Assembly: GCA_965204715.1 (NCBI GenBank)
Contig: OZ242009.1
Coordinates: forward strand, 1,364,001-1,428,000
DNA from: CATOSP01 sp965204715
GTDB lineage: Bacteria; Chloroflexota; Dehalococcoidia; Lucifugimonadales; UBA3495
Length of the DNA stretch: 64,000 bases
Direction of reading: 5' to 3'
Part shown: positions 8,577-16,031 of the stretch, piece after piece
Layout: each line of letters begins with the position of its first letter
Position numbering within the stretch: position 1 is the stretch's first letter
The notes under the pieces: model-generated
Databases searched by the model: none
What the model was told of the DNA's origin: nothing
What the model saw: the letters and a program-made list of their open reading frames with translations, nothing else
Translations under genes and position numbers: made by a program

Positions 8577-8950
8577 ATAGCGATACCTATCTATTCCGCC
8601 AGATACATCCAAATTTCATTGCAGAAGATGGTCAAGTGACCTACTTGGCCTTTAAGCCATTTCCTAAAGACGAAGGCAAACTGTCTGCTTATGATGGAAG
8701 CCAGATTACCGCTGAGGCAGCTTGGAACCATTACTGTTATGTATTGAATCTGCCATCCACTGGCGCAATGGCGGTTACTGTTGAAGAGTGTGAGTCACAG
8801 CAAACCAAGCCAATTCTTGATGCTCAGCCATATCCTGAACACGTAAGCATCGACTTCACTGGTCTAAGCAATAAGGAAGTGAAAGATGCTGCAAAAAAAC
8901 TCGCAGAATTCGCAGTGGACAGAGGCTGGCAGTACGGCCCAGTCAGCTAA
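8573..8950 (+). CDS. unknown protein in the hsdM-hsdS interval (third of three)
   Basis: 125 residues from GTG 8573, which overlaps the previous stop (GTGA). The start reads YLFRQIHPNFIAEDGQVTYL, then AFKPFPKDEGKLSAYDG and later SIDFTGLSNKEVKDAAKKLA near the C-terminus. I recognise this as a widespread family of small hypothetical proteins (RQ-HP ... F-P-KDE-LS-YDG) without known function, usually found next to another unknown gene. There are no catalytic signatures, signal or membrane segments. hsdS starts 65 bases before its stop in another frame, so all three unknown genes and hsdS are packed as one translation-coupled block. Confidence 0.65.
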   Translation: MNSDTYLFRQIHPNFIAEDGQVTYLAFKPFPKDEGKLSAYDGSQITAEAAWNHYCYVLNLPSTGAMAVTVEECESQQTKPILDAQPYPEHVSIDFTGLSNKEVKDAAKKLAEFAVDRGWQYGPVS

Positions 8951-10337
8951 CTCATCGCCAGAGGATACTTCCCCCACCCTCCACCCCTACCCCGTCTACA
9001 AACCCTCCGACATACCTTGGCTCGACGACGTGCCGGAGCACTGGGATGTGCGGCGGCTCCGGACTGTTGCGGAAATGCGTGTCAGCAACGTGGATAAGCA
9101 CTCTAGGGAGGGCGAAATACCAGTCCGGCTTTGCAACTACACCGATGTCTACAAGAATGACCATGTCAAGCAGGGAATCGCGTTCATGGGGGCTACGGCC
9201 TCAATGGACGAAATCGAAAAGTTCCGCTTAGAGCGAGGAGACGTACTCATTACCAAAGACTCCGAGACTTGGGACGATATTGGGGTTCCGTCCTTGGTAA
9301 CAGAATCAGCCGACGACCTCATCTGTGGGTATCATCTAGCCTTGCTGCGGCCATCCGAAGACATTTTGGGGGCATATCTGGCCCGAGCTTTGCAGACCAA
9401 CGAGGTAGCCTATCAGTTTCATGTGCGTGCCAACGGTGTGACGCGGTACGGCCTCACCCACGAAGGCATCCAATCTGTCCGAATCCCCCTCCCGCCCCTA
9501 CTTGAGCAAGCCGCCATCGTCCGCTACCTGGACCACGCCGACCGGCGCATCCGCCGCTACGTGAGCGCCAAGCACAAGCTCATCGGACTGCTGGAGGAGG
9601 AGAAGCAGGCCGTTGTCAACCGGGCTGTCACCCGTGGCCTGGACCCCAACGCCCTCCTCAAGCCCTCCGGCGTCGAGTGGCTGGGGGATGTGCCGGAGCA
9701 TTGGGATGTGCGACGCGCAAAGTTCTTCTACGATGAAGTAGATGAGCGTTCCACCACCGGGGCAGAGGAATTGATGTCCGTTTCTCACAAGACCGGAGTA
9801 ACTCCGCGAAAGCGAAACGTCACAATGTTCCTTGCCGAGTCCAACGTGGGATACAAGCTGTGTCATCCGGGCGACATAGTGATAAACACGATGTGGGCAT
9901 ATATGGCGGCTCTTGGAGTGGCTCGACAGAATGGCCTTGTCAGTCCATCCTATGGTGTCTACCGGCCATATAACCATAAGCAGATGGACCATACCTACAT
10001 TGATTCTCTGCTCCGAACTGAAGCGTACAGAGCCAACTACACTATCAGGTCGACTGGCATCACCAGTTCCAGACTTCGACTGTACCCCGAATCCTTCCTG
10101 GATATGCCCCTTCTCTGTCCGCCAATCGAAGAACAAAATGCCATCGTCGAATACATCGGGAGCGTGGCTGAGGCCACTGACAACGCCATCGCCCGCGCCC
10201 GTCACCAGATTGAGTTGCTGGAGGAGTACCGCACCCGTCTGATTGCCGACGTGGTTACGGGCAAGCTGGACGTGCGGGACGCGGCGGCGCAGTTGCCGGA
10301 GGAAGCTGGCGGGGAAGAACCCGAAGCATACCCTTGA
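8886..10337 (+). CDS. hsdS: type I restriction-modification system, specificity subunit HsdS
   Basis: 483 residues with two target-recognition domains, each opened by a near-identical linker: WLDDVPEHWDVRRLR (about residue 45) and WLGDVPEHWDVRRAK (about 265). Each domain ends in the helical PPLLEQAAIVRYLD and PPIEEQNAIVEYI spacers, which set the distance between the two half-sites. HsdS decides which bipartite DNA site HsdM and HsdR act on. The ATG at 8886 overlaps the upstream gene by 65 bases and gives an unusually long N-terminal tail. No better in-frame start is seen before the conserved part. The C-terminus LDVRDAAAQLPEEAG is duplicated 800 bases downstream. Confidence 0.92.
   Translation: MLQKNSQNSQWTEAGSTAQSANSSPEDTSPTLHPYPVYKPSDIPWLDDVPEHWDVRRLRTVAEMRVSNVDKHSREGEIPVRLCNYTDVYKNDHVKQGIAFMGATASMDEIEKFRLERGDVLITKDSETWDDIGVPSLVTESADDLICGYHLALLRPSEDILGAYLARALQTNEVAYQFHVRANGVTRYGLTHEGIQSVRIPLPPLLEQAAIVRYLDHADRRIRRYVSAKHKLIGLLEEEKQAVVNRAVTRGLDPNALLKPSGVEWLGDVPEHWDVRRAKFFYDEVDERSTTGAEELMSVSHKTGVTPRKRNVTMFLAESNVGYKLCHPGDIVINTMWAYMAALGVARQNGLVSPSYGVYRPYNHKQMDHTYIDSLLRTEAYRANYTIRSTGITSSRLRLYPESFLDMPLLCPPIEEQNAIVEYIGSVAEATDNAIARARHQIELLEEYRTRLIADVVTGKLDVRDAAAQLPEEAGGEEPEAYP
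10281..10311 (+). repeat. 31-bp direct repeat, copy in hsdS 3' end
   Basis: These 31 bases encode AAAQLPEEAG in hsdS and recur with two mismatches at 11095-11125, in the same reading phase, inside the 3' end of the PIN toxin gene. The two copies bracket the RHH/PIN module. Confidence 0.85.
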
Positions 10338-10375
10338 GCCGGGAACATCGGCTTCACTATACTGTGAATCACAGT
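10334..10375 (+). promoter_or_regulatory. promoter and palindromic operator of the RHH/PIN module
   Basis: TTGAGC (10334-10339), an 18-base spacer and TATACT (10358-10363) form a sigma-70-like promoter. A perfect 15-bp palindrome, ACTGTGAATCACAGT (10361-10375), overlaps the -10 box and lies 18 bases before the antitoxin ATG. This is the usual geometry for autorepression by a ribbon-helix-helix antitoxin. Confidence 0.65.
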
Positions 10376-10392
10376 TCCTGTGAGGACAGCGC

Positions 10393-10740
10393 ATGAAGAA
10401 TATCACAGTATCCGTTGACGAGGAGACCCATAGGTTGGCGCGCATCCGTGCGGCGGAGTTGGACACTTCGGTTTCGGCGTTGGTGCGCGACTACCTGAAT
10501 GCCTTGGTTGGTGAACCTTCGCCACAAGACAGCGCCGGGACCAGTCCGGGGGAGACAGAGGCGGAACGAAGGCGCCGTTTGCTGCGCGAGGTATTCGCCA
10601 GCATTGATACGCAGGGCATTCGCTCACACACCTTCGGTGACCTGACGAGGGCTGAGGCGCATAACCGCAAGCGGGCCCGGGCGGAAGCGGCGGTAGAGGC
10701 TTGGCTCGCCGAGTACGAGGGCGAGCCGCATCGCGATTGA
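10393..10740 (+). CDS. ribbon-helix-helix antitoxin (VapB-like)
   Basis: 115 residues. The N-terminal MKNITVSVDEETHRLARIRA followed by ELDTSVSALVRDYL is a typical CopG/MetJ-type ribbon-helix-helix: one beta strand and two helices that dimerise and bind palindromic DNA. The C-terminal half is charged and helical, as expected for a toxin-neutralising tail. It is 18 bases upstream of a PIN-domain gene on the same strand, and a 15-bp palindrome overlaps its promoter, so it should repress its own operon. The assignment as antitoxin is from domain plus partner. Confidence 0.85.
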   Translation: MKNITVSVDEETHRLARIRAAELDTSVSALVRDYLNALVGEPSPQDSAGTSPGETEAERRRRLLREVFASIDTQGIRSHTFGDLTRAEAHNRKRARAEAAVEAWLAEYEGEPHRD

Positions 10741-10758
10741 TGCAGGTATCGGGCGGCG

Positions 10759-11184
10759 ATGCCCTTTACAGATACCAACGTGCTGCTGTATGCGTCTATT
10801 GATACGCCGGAGAATACTGGCAAGCACAGAATCGCCAGCGAGATTCTGTCCCGGTCAGACCTCTGCCTTTCGGTCCAGGTTCTGCAAGAGTTCTATTACC
10901 AGGCAACACGCCCCACACGGCTGGGGCGTTTGACCCACGATGATGCATTGGCTTTTCTCGGGACTCTCCTAAGATTTCCCGTCCAGGATGTCACTCTGGA
11001 CCTGTTCCGGGAAGCGACAGTAATCAGTCGGCGCTATCATCTGTCATATTGGGACGGCGCGATTCTGGCAGCGGCCCGTGCATTGGGGTGCGAGGCGGCA
11101 GCGCAGTTGCCCGAGGAAGCTGGCGAGTATAATGGTGATGGGCCGGTAGAGGAGCCGGCGCACGATATGGAGGGCCGAAAATGA
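10759..11184 (+). CDS. PIN-domain toxin (VapC-like) with altered C-terminus
   Basis: 141 residues. The PIN ribonuclease core has the metal-binding acids in place: Asp5 in FTDTNVLLYA, Glu44 in VLQEFYYQ and Asp99 in YWDGAILAAA. VapC toxins cleave tRNA or rRNA when not bound by antitoxin. From residue 111 the normal end of the fold (a strand with a conserved acidic residue, then R-x-x-N-P-F) is missing. Instead the chain runs CEAAAQLPEEAG, copying the end of HsdS, then a non-homologous acidic tail. The fold may be impaired or the toxin inactive. It overlaps the DUF433 gene by four bases. Confidence 0.82.
   Translation: MPFTDTNVLLYASIDTPENTGKHRIASEILSRSDLCLSVQVLQEFYYQATRPTRLGRLTHDDALAFLGTLLRFPVQDVTLDLFREATVISRRYHLSYWDGAILAAARALGCEAAAQLPEEAGEYNGDGPVEEPAHDMEGRK
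11095..11125 (+). repeat. 31-bp direct repeat, copy in PIN-gene 3' end
   Basis: Second copy of the 31-bp sequence at 10281-10311 (29 of 31 identical, same coding phase). It replaces the natural 3' end of the PIN gene. Confidence 0.85.
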
Positions 11185-11429
11185 TTGACTGGGAGAAGTG
11201 TCCGGGAATCGAAAGCGTGCCGGGCAAGCTCGGCGGGGCCTGGGTGTTCACCAATTCCCGGGTGCCGGTATCGGCCCTGTTTGGGAACCTCGAAGCGGGA
11301 GCCACCATAGAAGAGTTCATGGACTGGTTCTACGGAGTGGAGGAATGGCAGGTCAAGGCGGTGCTGGAGCACGTAGTTGAGAACCTCAACGCCAAAGTCG
11401 CCCATTTGAAGCATGAAAATCCTGTTTGA
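11181..11429 (+). CDS. DUF433 domain protein, probable antitoxin
   Basis: 82 residues forming one DUF433 domain: the PGKLGGAWVFTNSRVPVSAL strand-turn segment, then LEAGATIEEFMDWFYGVEEW and a helix ending in VVENLNAKVAHLKH. DUF433 proteins have a helix-turn-helix-like fold and are usually encoded just before a PIN-like DUF5615/VapC45 protein, forming a proposed toxin-antitoxin pair. Here the partner at 11413 overlaps by 17 bases but is frameshifted. ATG 11181 overlaps the end of the PIN gene. Antitoxin function is inferred from the family pairing. Confidence 0.8.
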   Translation: MIDWEKCPGIESVPGKLGGAWVFTNSRVPVSALFGNLEAGATIEEFMDWFYGVEEWQVKAVLEHVVENLNAKVAHLKHENPV

Positions 11430-11747
11430 CCAAAATACCCCCAGGGTGTTGCGCCGCCATCCGACGGAACACACCATAGATACCGCCAGAGAAAAGGGCT
11501 GGGCCGAACTCAGAAATGGAAGCCTGCTGGACAATGGGAAAGAGAAGGCTACGAGCTGTTGATTACCGCAGACCAGAGTATGCGCTACCAGCAGAACCTC
11601 AACCGCAGACAAATGGCAGTCCTGGTCCTGGGCGACAACAGGTGGCCCTACGTCAGGCTGCAAGTGGCGGAAATCCGCACGGTTATCGACAGAATACAAC
11701 CCGGTGAACTGAGGGAAGTCCCCATTCCGAGCGGGCGGGAAGGATAG
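11413..11747 (+). pseudogene. DUF5615/PIN-like toxin gene, frameshifted
   Basis: The ATG at 11413 begins MKILFDQNTPRVLRR, the DUF5615 start with the metal-binding Asp6. After NGSLLDNG the frame runs into a TGA near 11562. The expected continuation is in another frame: WEREGYELLITADQSMRYQQ and on to VIDRIQPGELREV, ending at 11747. One small indel near 11533 therefore separates the two halves. The upstream DUF433 antitoxin is intact, so the pair has lost its toxin unless this is a sequencing error. hsdR starts two bases after the stop. Confidence 0.8.
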
Positions 11748-11748
11748 C

Positions 11749-14700
11749 GTGACCACCGACACCAGCGAACATGGCCTTGAAAGCCTCATCTGCGCAGCGC
11801 TGACCGGCTTCGCCCATAGTCCCGCGTCCAACGGCGCAATCCAGCAGCGCCCGGCGGACTACGGCCCCGGCTGGCTGCACGGCGACCCGCGGGACTACGA
11901 CCGGGAGCATTGCGTGGACTTGGCCCAGCTCTCCGCCTTCCTGCGCGAGACCCAGCCCGAGGCCGCCGCCCCTTTGGACCTGGAACAGGACAGTCCGGCC
12001 CGTCGCCGGTTCCTGTCCCGGCTGCAAGGGGAAATCACCAAGCGGGGCATCATTGACGTACTGCGGCAGGGAATCAAGCACGGGCCCCATTCCATAGACC
12101 TGTTCTACGGCACACCCTCGCCGGGCAATGTAAGGGCCCAAGTCCTGTATAGCCAGAACCATTTTAGCGTTACTCGCCAGCTCCGCTACAGCGCGGACAA
12201 CGCGCAACTGGCGCTGGACCTGTGCCTGTTCATCAACGGCCTACCCATAGCCACTTTCGAGCTGAAGAACAGCCTCACCAAGCAGACGGTTGACGACGCG
12301 GTGGAGCAGTACAAGCGCACCCGCAACCCCAGGGAGAAGCTGTTCGAGTTCGGACGCTGCCTGGCCCACTTTGCCGTCGACGACCACGAGGTCCGGTTCT
12401 GCACCCACCTGCGGGGCAAGGAGTCCTGGTTCCTGCCATTCAATAAGGGCTGGGACGATGGCCGCGGCAACCCACCGAATCCCAACGGTCTCAAGACCGA
12501 CTACCTCTGGAAGGAAGTATTAACCCGGGACAGCCTGACCAACATCATCGAGAACTACGCCCAGATCGTCGAAACGAAGGACGACAAGACCGGGCGCAAG
12601 AGACGGACCCAGATATGGCCCCGCTATCACCAGTTGGACGTAGTCCGCAGACTGCTGGCGGAGGTGTCCGATAGAGGGACCGGCGGACGATACCTTGTCC
12701 AGCACTCGGCCGGCAGCGGCAAGTCCAACTCCATCGCCTGGCTGGCCCACCAGGTAATCGGGCTGGAAATGAACGGTGCGGCCTTGTTCGATACGGTCAT
12801 CGTCGTCACCGACCGCAGGGTCCTGGACCGGCAGATTCGGGACACCATCCGGCAGTTTGCCCAGGTCCGCTCGGTGGTGGGCCACGCCGAGACTTCCGGC
12901 CACCTCCGTTCCCTGCTGCGGGACGGGAAGAAGATCGTAATCACCACCATCCAGAAGTTCCCGTTCATACTGGACGCCATCGGAGACGAGCACCGGGGGA
13001 GACGGTTCGCCATCATCATAGACGAGGCCCACTCCAGCCAGGGCGGGCGCACCTCGGCGTCCGTCTCCGCAGCCTTGGGGGAGACCGGCGCGGCAGAGGA
13101 TGAAGAGACCACCGAGGACAAGATCAACCAGATGATGGAGTCCCGCAAGCTGCTGGCCAACGCCAGCTACTTCGCCTTCACCGCAACCCCGAAGAACAAG
13201 ACGCTGGAGATCTTCGGCACGCCGGTGCCGGAGGGAGAGAGGACCAGGCACATTCCCTTCCATTCCTACACCATGAAGCAGGCCATCCAGGAAGGTTTCA
13301 TCATCGACGTTCTGGAGCACTACACCCCGGTGTCCAGCTATTACCGGCTGGTCAAGACTGTGGAAGGCGACCCGGAGTACGACACCAAGCGGGCCGGCAG
13401 GAAGCTGCGCCGCTACGTCGAGAACAACGAGCACGCCATCCGCCTCAAGGCCGAGATCATGGTGGACCACTATCACGAGCAGGTCGATAGCCTTCGCAAG
13501 ATTGGCGGGCAGGGGCGGGCGATGGTGGTCACTGGCAGCATCGAGCGGGCCATCAGCTACTTCCACGCCATTCGCGCCTACCTGTCCGAGCGCAAGAGTC
13601 CCTACCAGGTCATCGTCGCCTTCTCCGGGGAGCATGAGTACGCTGGGGAGAAAGTCACCGAGGCATCCCTCAACGGCTTCTCGTCGAACCTGATCGTAGA
13701 TAAAATCCAGGAAGACCCGTACCGCTTCCTGGTCTGCGCCGACAAGTTCCAGACCGGCTACGACGAACCGTTGCTGCACACGATGTACGTGGACAAGGTT
13801 CTGTCCGGCGTAAAGGCGGTGCAGACGCTTTCCCGCCTGAACCGGGCCCACCCCAAGAAGCACGACGCCTTCGTGCTGGACTTCACCAACGACGCCGGCA
13901 CGATACAGGAAGCCTTCGCCGACTACTACCGAGCCACGATTCTGGCCGAGGAGACCGACCCGGACAAGCTGCACGACCTCAAAGCAACCATTGACGCCTA
14001 CCAGGTTTACAACCTCGAACAGATCGACGAATTTGTCGACCGTTATCTCTCCGGGGAGGACCGGGACCGGCTGGACACGATTCTGGACGCCTGCGTCGCG
14101 GCTTACCGGGAACAGTTGGATGAGGATGGACAGGTGGACTTCAAGGGCAAGGCCAAAACCTTCCTCCGGACCTACGCCTTCCTCGCGTCGATTGTGCCAT
14201 ACACCAATGCCGAGTGGGAAAAGCTGTCTATCTTCCTGACCTTTCTCGTGCCCAAGCTGCCCGCCCCGGTAGAGGAAGACCTGTCCAAGGGGATTCTCGA
14301 ATCCATTGATATGGACAGCTACCGCGTGGAAAAGCAGGCGGTGCAGGACATCCAGCTTCCCGACCGGGACGCGGAGATAGAGCCGGTCCCAACGTCCGGC
14401 GGAGGTCAGAAGCCCGAAGCGGAAATGGACCGGCTGTCCAACATCATCAGGGACTTCAACGACCGGTTCGGCAACATCGAGTGGAAGGACGGCGACAAGA
14501 TTGAAACGGTGATTGCCCTAGAACTGCCCGCGAAGGTCGCTGGCGACGTGGCGTACCAGAACGCCATGTCCAACTCAGACCGGCAAAATGCCCGGATCGA
14601 GCACGACAGGGCCTTGGAACGCGCCATGACCGACCTCTTGGCCGACCACACCGAACTGTTCAAGCAGTTTAGCGACAATGACTCGTTCCGCAAATGGCTC

Positions 14701-14775
14701 TCGGAGATGATCTTCTCAGCCACCTATGTGGCGTCAACTACTGACGCTGGCAGTGGCGTTGGCAAAGTGAGCTGA
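11749..14775 (+). CDS. hsdR: type I restriction-modification system, endonuclease subunit HsdR
   Basis: 1008 residues from GTG 11749. The N-terminal PD-(D/E)xK nuclease is marked by IATFELKNSLT (Glu171, Lys173). The translocase follows: Walker A SAGSGKSNS with Lys325, DEAH box 425-428 in IIIDEAHSSQGG, motif III FAFTATP, and the second RecA domain with SRLNRAHPKK. The C-terminal region after about 770 is helical and would bind HsdM. HsdR translocates and cuts unmethylated DNA when the bound site is not modified. All motifs look intact, so the system is probably functional although hsdM and hsdS are separated and toxin genes sit upstream. Confidence 0.95.
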   Translation: MTTDTSEHGLESLICAALTGFAHSPASNGAIQQRPADYGPGWLHGDPRDYDREHCVDLAQLSAFLRETQPEAAAPLDLEQDSPARRRFLSRLQGEITKRGIIDVLRQGIKHGPHSIDLFYGTPSPGNVRAQVLYSQNHFSVTRQLRYSADNAQLALDLCLFINGLPIATFELKNSLTKQTVDDAVEQYKRTRNPREKLFEFGRCLAHFAVDDHEVRFCTHLRGKESWFLPFNKGWDDGRGNPPNPNGLKTDYLWKEVLTRDSLTNIIENYAQIVETKDDKTGRKRRTQIWPRYHQLDVVRRLLAEVSDRGTGGRYLVQHSAGSGKSNSIAWLAHQVIGLEMNGAALFDTVIVVTDRRVLDRQIRDTIRQFAQVRSVVGHAETSGHLRSLLRDGKKIVITTIQKFPFILDAIGDEHRGRRFAIIIDEAHSSQGGRTSASVSAALGETGAAEDEETTEDKINQMMESRKLLANASYFAFTATPKNKTLEIFGTPVPEGERTRHIPFHSYTMKQAIQEGFIIDVLEHYTPVSSYYRLVKTVEGDPEYDTKRAGRKLRRYVENNEHAIRLKAEIMVDHYHEQVDSLRKIGGQGRAMVVTGSIERAISYFHAIRAYLSERKSPYQVIVAFSGEHEYAGEKVTEASLNGFSSNLIVDKIQEDPYRFLVCADKFQTGYDEPLLHTMYVDKVLSGVKAVQTLSRLNRAHPKKHDAFVLDFTNDAGTIQEAFADYYRATILAEETDPDKLHDLKATIDAYQVYNLEQIDEFVDRYLSGEDRDRLDTILDACVAAYREQLDEDGQVDFKGKAKTFLRTYAFLASIVPYTNAEWEKLSIFLTFLVPKLPAPVEEDLSKGILESIDMDSYRVEKQAVQDIQLPDRDAEIEPVPTSGGGQKPEAEMDRLSNIIRDFNDRFGNIEWKDGDKIETVIALELPAKVAGDVAYQNAMSNSDRQNARIEHDRALERAMTDLLADHTELFKQFSDNDSFRKWLSEMIFSATYVASTTDAGSGVGKVS

Positions 14776-14778
14776 CGG

Positions 14779-14865
14779 ATGGAAACCACCACTTCCAGAG
14801 CGAACGCCTCATCCCCCGCCGCCGTCGATTTATTCTGCGGCGTCACATTTGGTTTAGAGGGGATT
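14779..14865 (+). pseudogene. stub of a C5-cytosine methyltransferase N-terminus
   Basis: An ATG four bases after the hsdR stop begins a frame whose residues 14-22 read AAVDLFCGV. VDLFCGxGG is the AdoMet-binding motif I of C5-cytosine DNA methylases and normally sits this close to the start. Here the second glycine block is gone: the frame continues TFGLEGIQS, compatible with a short deletion of the usual GGLTxGLE segment, and then runs out of similarity where an IS630 tail begins on the other strand. The remaining open frame to 15024 is not methylase-like. A short match, so moderate confidence. Confidence 0.5.
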
Positions 14866-14985
14866 CAATCGATGAAGTTTGCTTCTGACGTCCCGGATGC
14901 CGAAGCGCCAGTTGATGCGAGCCTGAGCTTCGTTTCGCTCCAGTTCCAAAGCTCGGATTGCCCGGCAACGGGCAAGGATGTGGAG
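14854..14985 (-). pseudogene. IS630-family transposase, C-terminal remnant
   Basis: On the minus strand a frame ending in TAA at 14854-14856 reads LELERNEAQARINWRFGIRD then VRSKLHRLNPL. The pattern 'ERN ... I-N-W-R-F ... D-x-R-x-K-L-x-R-L-x-P' is the characteristic C-terminus of one IS630 transposase group. No other part of the transposase is present. It abuts the methylase stub and seems to have destroyed it by insertion followed by deletion. Confidence 0.6.
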
Positions 14986-14996
14986 GCGGCAGGCGA

Positions 14997-15995
14997 TTAC
15001 AGATTTATTGGGGGTTCTTCGTAGTCCTTTAGCTTGTTATAGATTTGAAGCCGGTGCCGGTAGGACTCCAAGACTATGACCCGGTCGTCGGCGTCAACGT
15101 TGACAGCCACCGGTCGCCGGAACCGCCATTCGGGCTCCAGGTCTGTCCGCCGCCTGGCCCTGATGATATCCGGATTGGCGTCGATGTAGGTCTGAGTCCA
15201 GGGCGAAGGCTCCTGGGCGTCACCGGCCAGCGCTGTAATATACTGGCCGTCGGCGGCGTAGATCTGGACGCGGTGGTTCCCCCAGTCGGTTACGTAAACA
15301 TCTCCATCCGAGTCTACGGCTACCCCGGATGGCCCTTTGAGAGACCCCACCCCGGCGCTGGAGCCTTCGAACTTAACGAGCAGCTCTCCATTGGGGGCGA
15401 ATTTTTGCACCCGGTTATTTCCCCAATCCGCAACGTAGATGTTGTCCTCACGGTCGATGCAGATGCCCCATGGCATCTCCAGGTCTCCGTCACCGCCGCC
15501 TTGCTGACCGAACCTGGACTGAAACTCGCCGATCTGGCTGAAACTCTGCACCCGGTGATTCAAGCTGTCCACAACCCAAATGGTCCCGCGGGAATCGAAA
15601 GCAATTCCTGAAGGTCCGTTCAACTGCCCGTCTTCGCTGCCGGACCTGCCCCAATGATACCGGTAAGCGCCCTCTTCATCGTATACGGTTATCCGGTTGA
15701 CATACTCGTCCGAAACGAACACCCGGCCGTGAGGGTCTAAATCGATTGACCGGGGCCAGACGAAGCGCCCGTCTTCCGCGCCGATGGAGCCGAACTGTCC
15801 TTGAAACTCGTGGTCAAAGTTGATCTTGCTGACACGCTGACCCAATTGTTCCACGCCGCGGCTCAACACATAAATTCGACCGTTTCGTCCCAGGACGAAA
15901 TCCTGGGGAGCCCAAAATCCCCGGCCCGACTGGCTGTACATGCCTATGCAGTAGCTGTAGTCATACACCCGGCCGGCGGCGACGGTGGTCAGCAT
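14997..15995 (-). CDS. NHL-repeat protein
   Basis: 332 residues made almost entirely of NHL blades, each with the signature of the type GIAFDSRGTIWVVDSLNHRV, WGICIDREDNIYVADWGNNR or GVAVDSDGDVYVTDWGNHR. About six copies would close a beta-propeller. No signal peptide is seen, and the short N-terminus goes straight into the first blade. NHL propellers bind proteins, RNA or ligands and are also found in lyases and oxidoreductases, so no function follows. It lies 36 bases after the DUF1501 gene on the same strand, with the DUF1800 gene before that, suggesting one transcription unit. Confidence 0.88.
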   Translation of the reverse strand: MLTTVAAGRVYDYSYCIGMYSQSGRGFWAPQDFVLGRNGRIYVLSRGVEQLGQRVSKINFDHEFQGQFGSIGAEDGRFVWPRSIDLDPHGRVFVSDEYVNRITVYDEEGAYRYHWGRSGSEDGQLNGPSGIAFDSRGTIWVVDSLNHRVQSFSQIGEFQSRFGQQGGGDGDLEMPWGICIDREDNIYVADWGNNRVQKFAPNGELLVKFEGSSAGVGSLKGPSGVAVDSDGDVYVTDWGNHRVQIYAADGQYITALAGDAQEPSPWTQTYIDANPDIIRARRRTDLEPEWRFRRPVAVNVDADDRVIVLESYRHRLQIYNKLKDYEEPPINL

Positions 15996-16031
15996 TTCCG
16001 CTCTCCCGTGAACGAATTTGGGACCATGAAG

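Noticed and set aside
12520..13974. 484-residue minus-strand frame across hsdR
   Set aside because: Antisense shadow of the helicase region with no own motif.
15045..15611. Plus-strand open frame of 188 residues opposite the NHL gene
   Set aside because: It is the reverse shadow of the NHL repeats and shows no family pattern.
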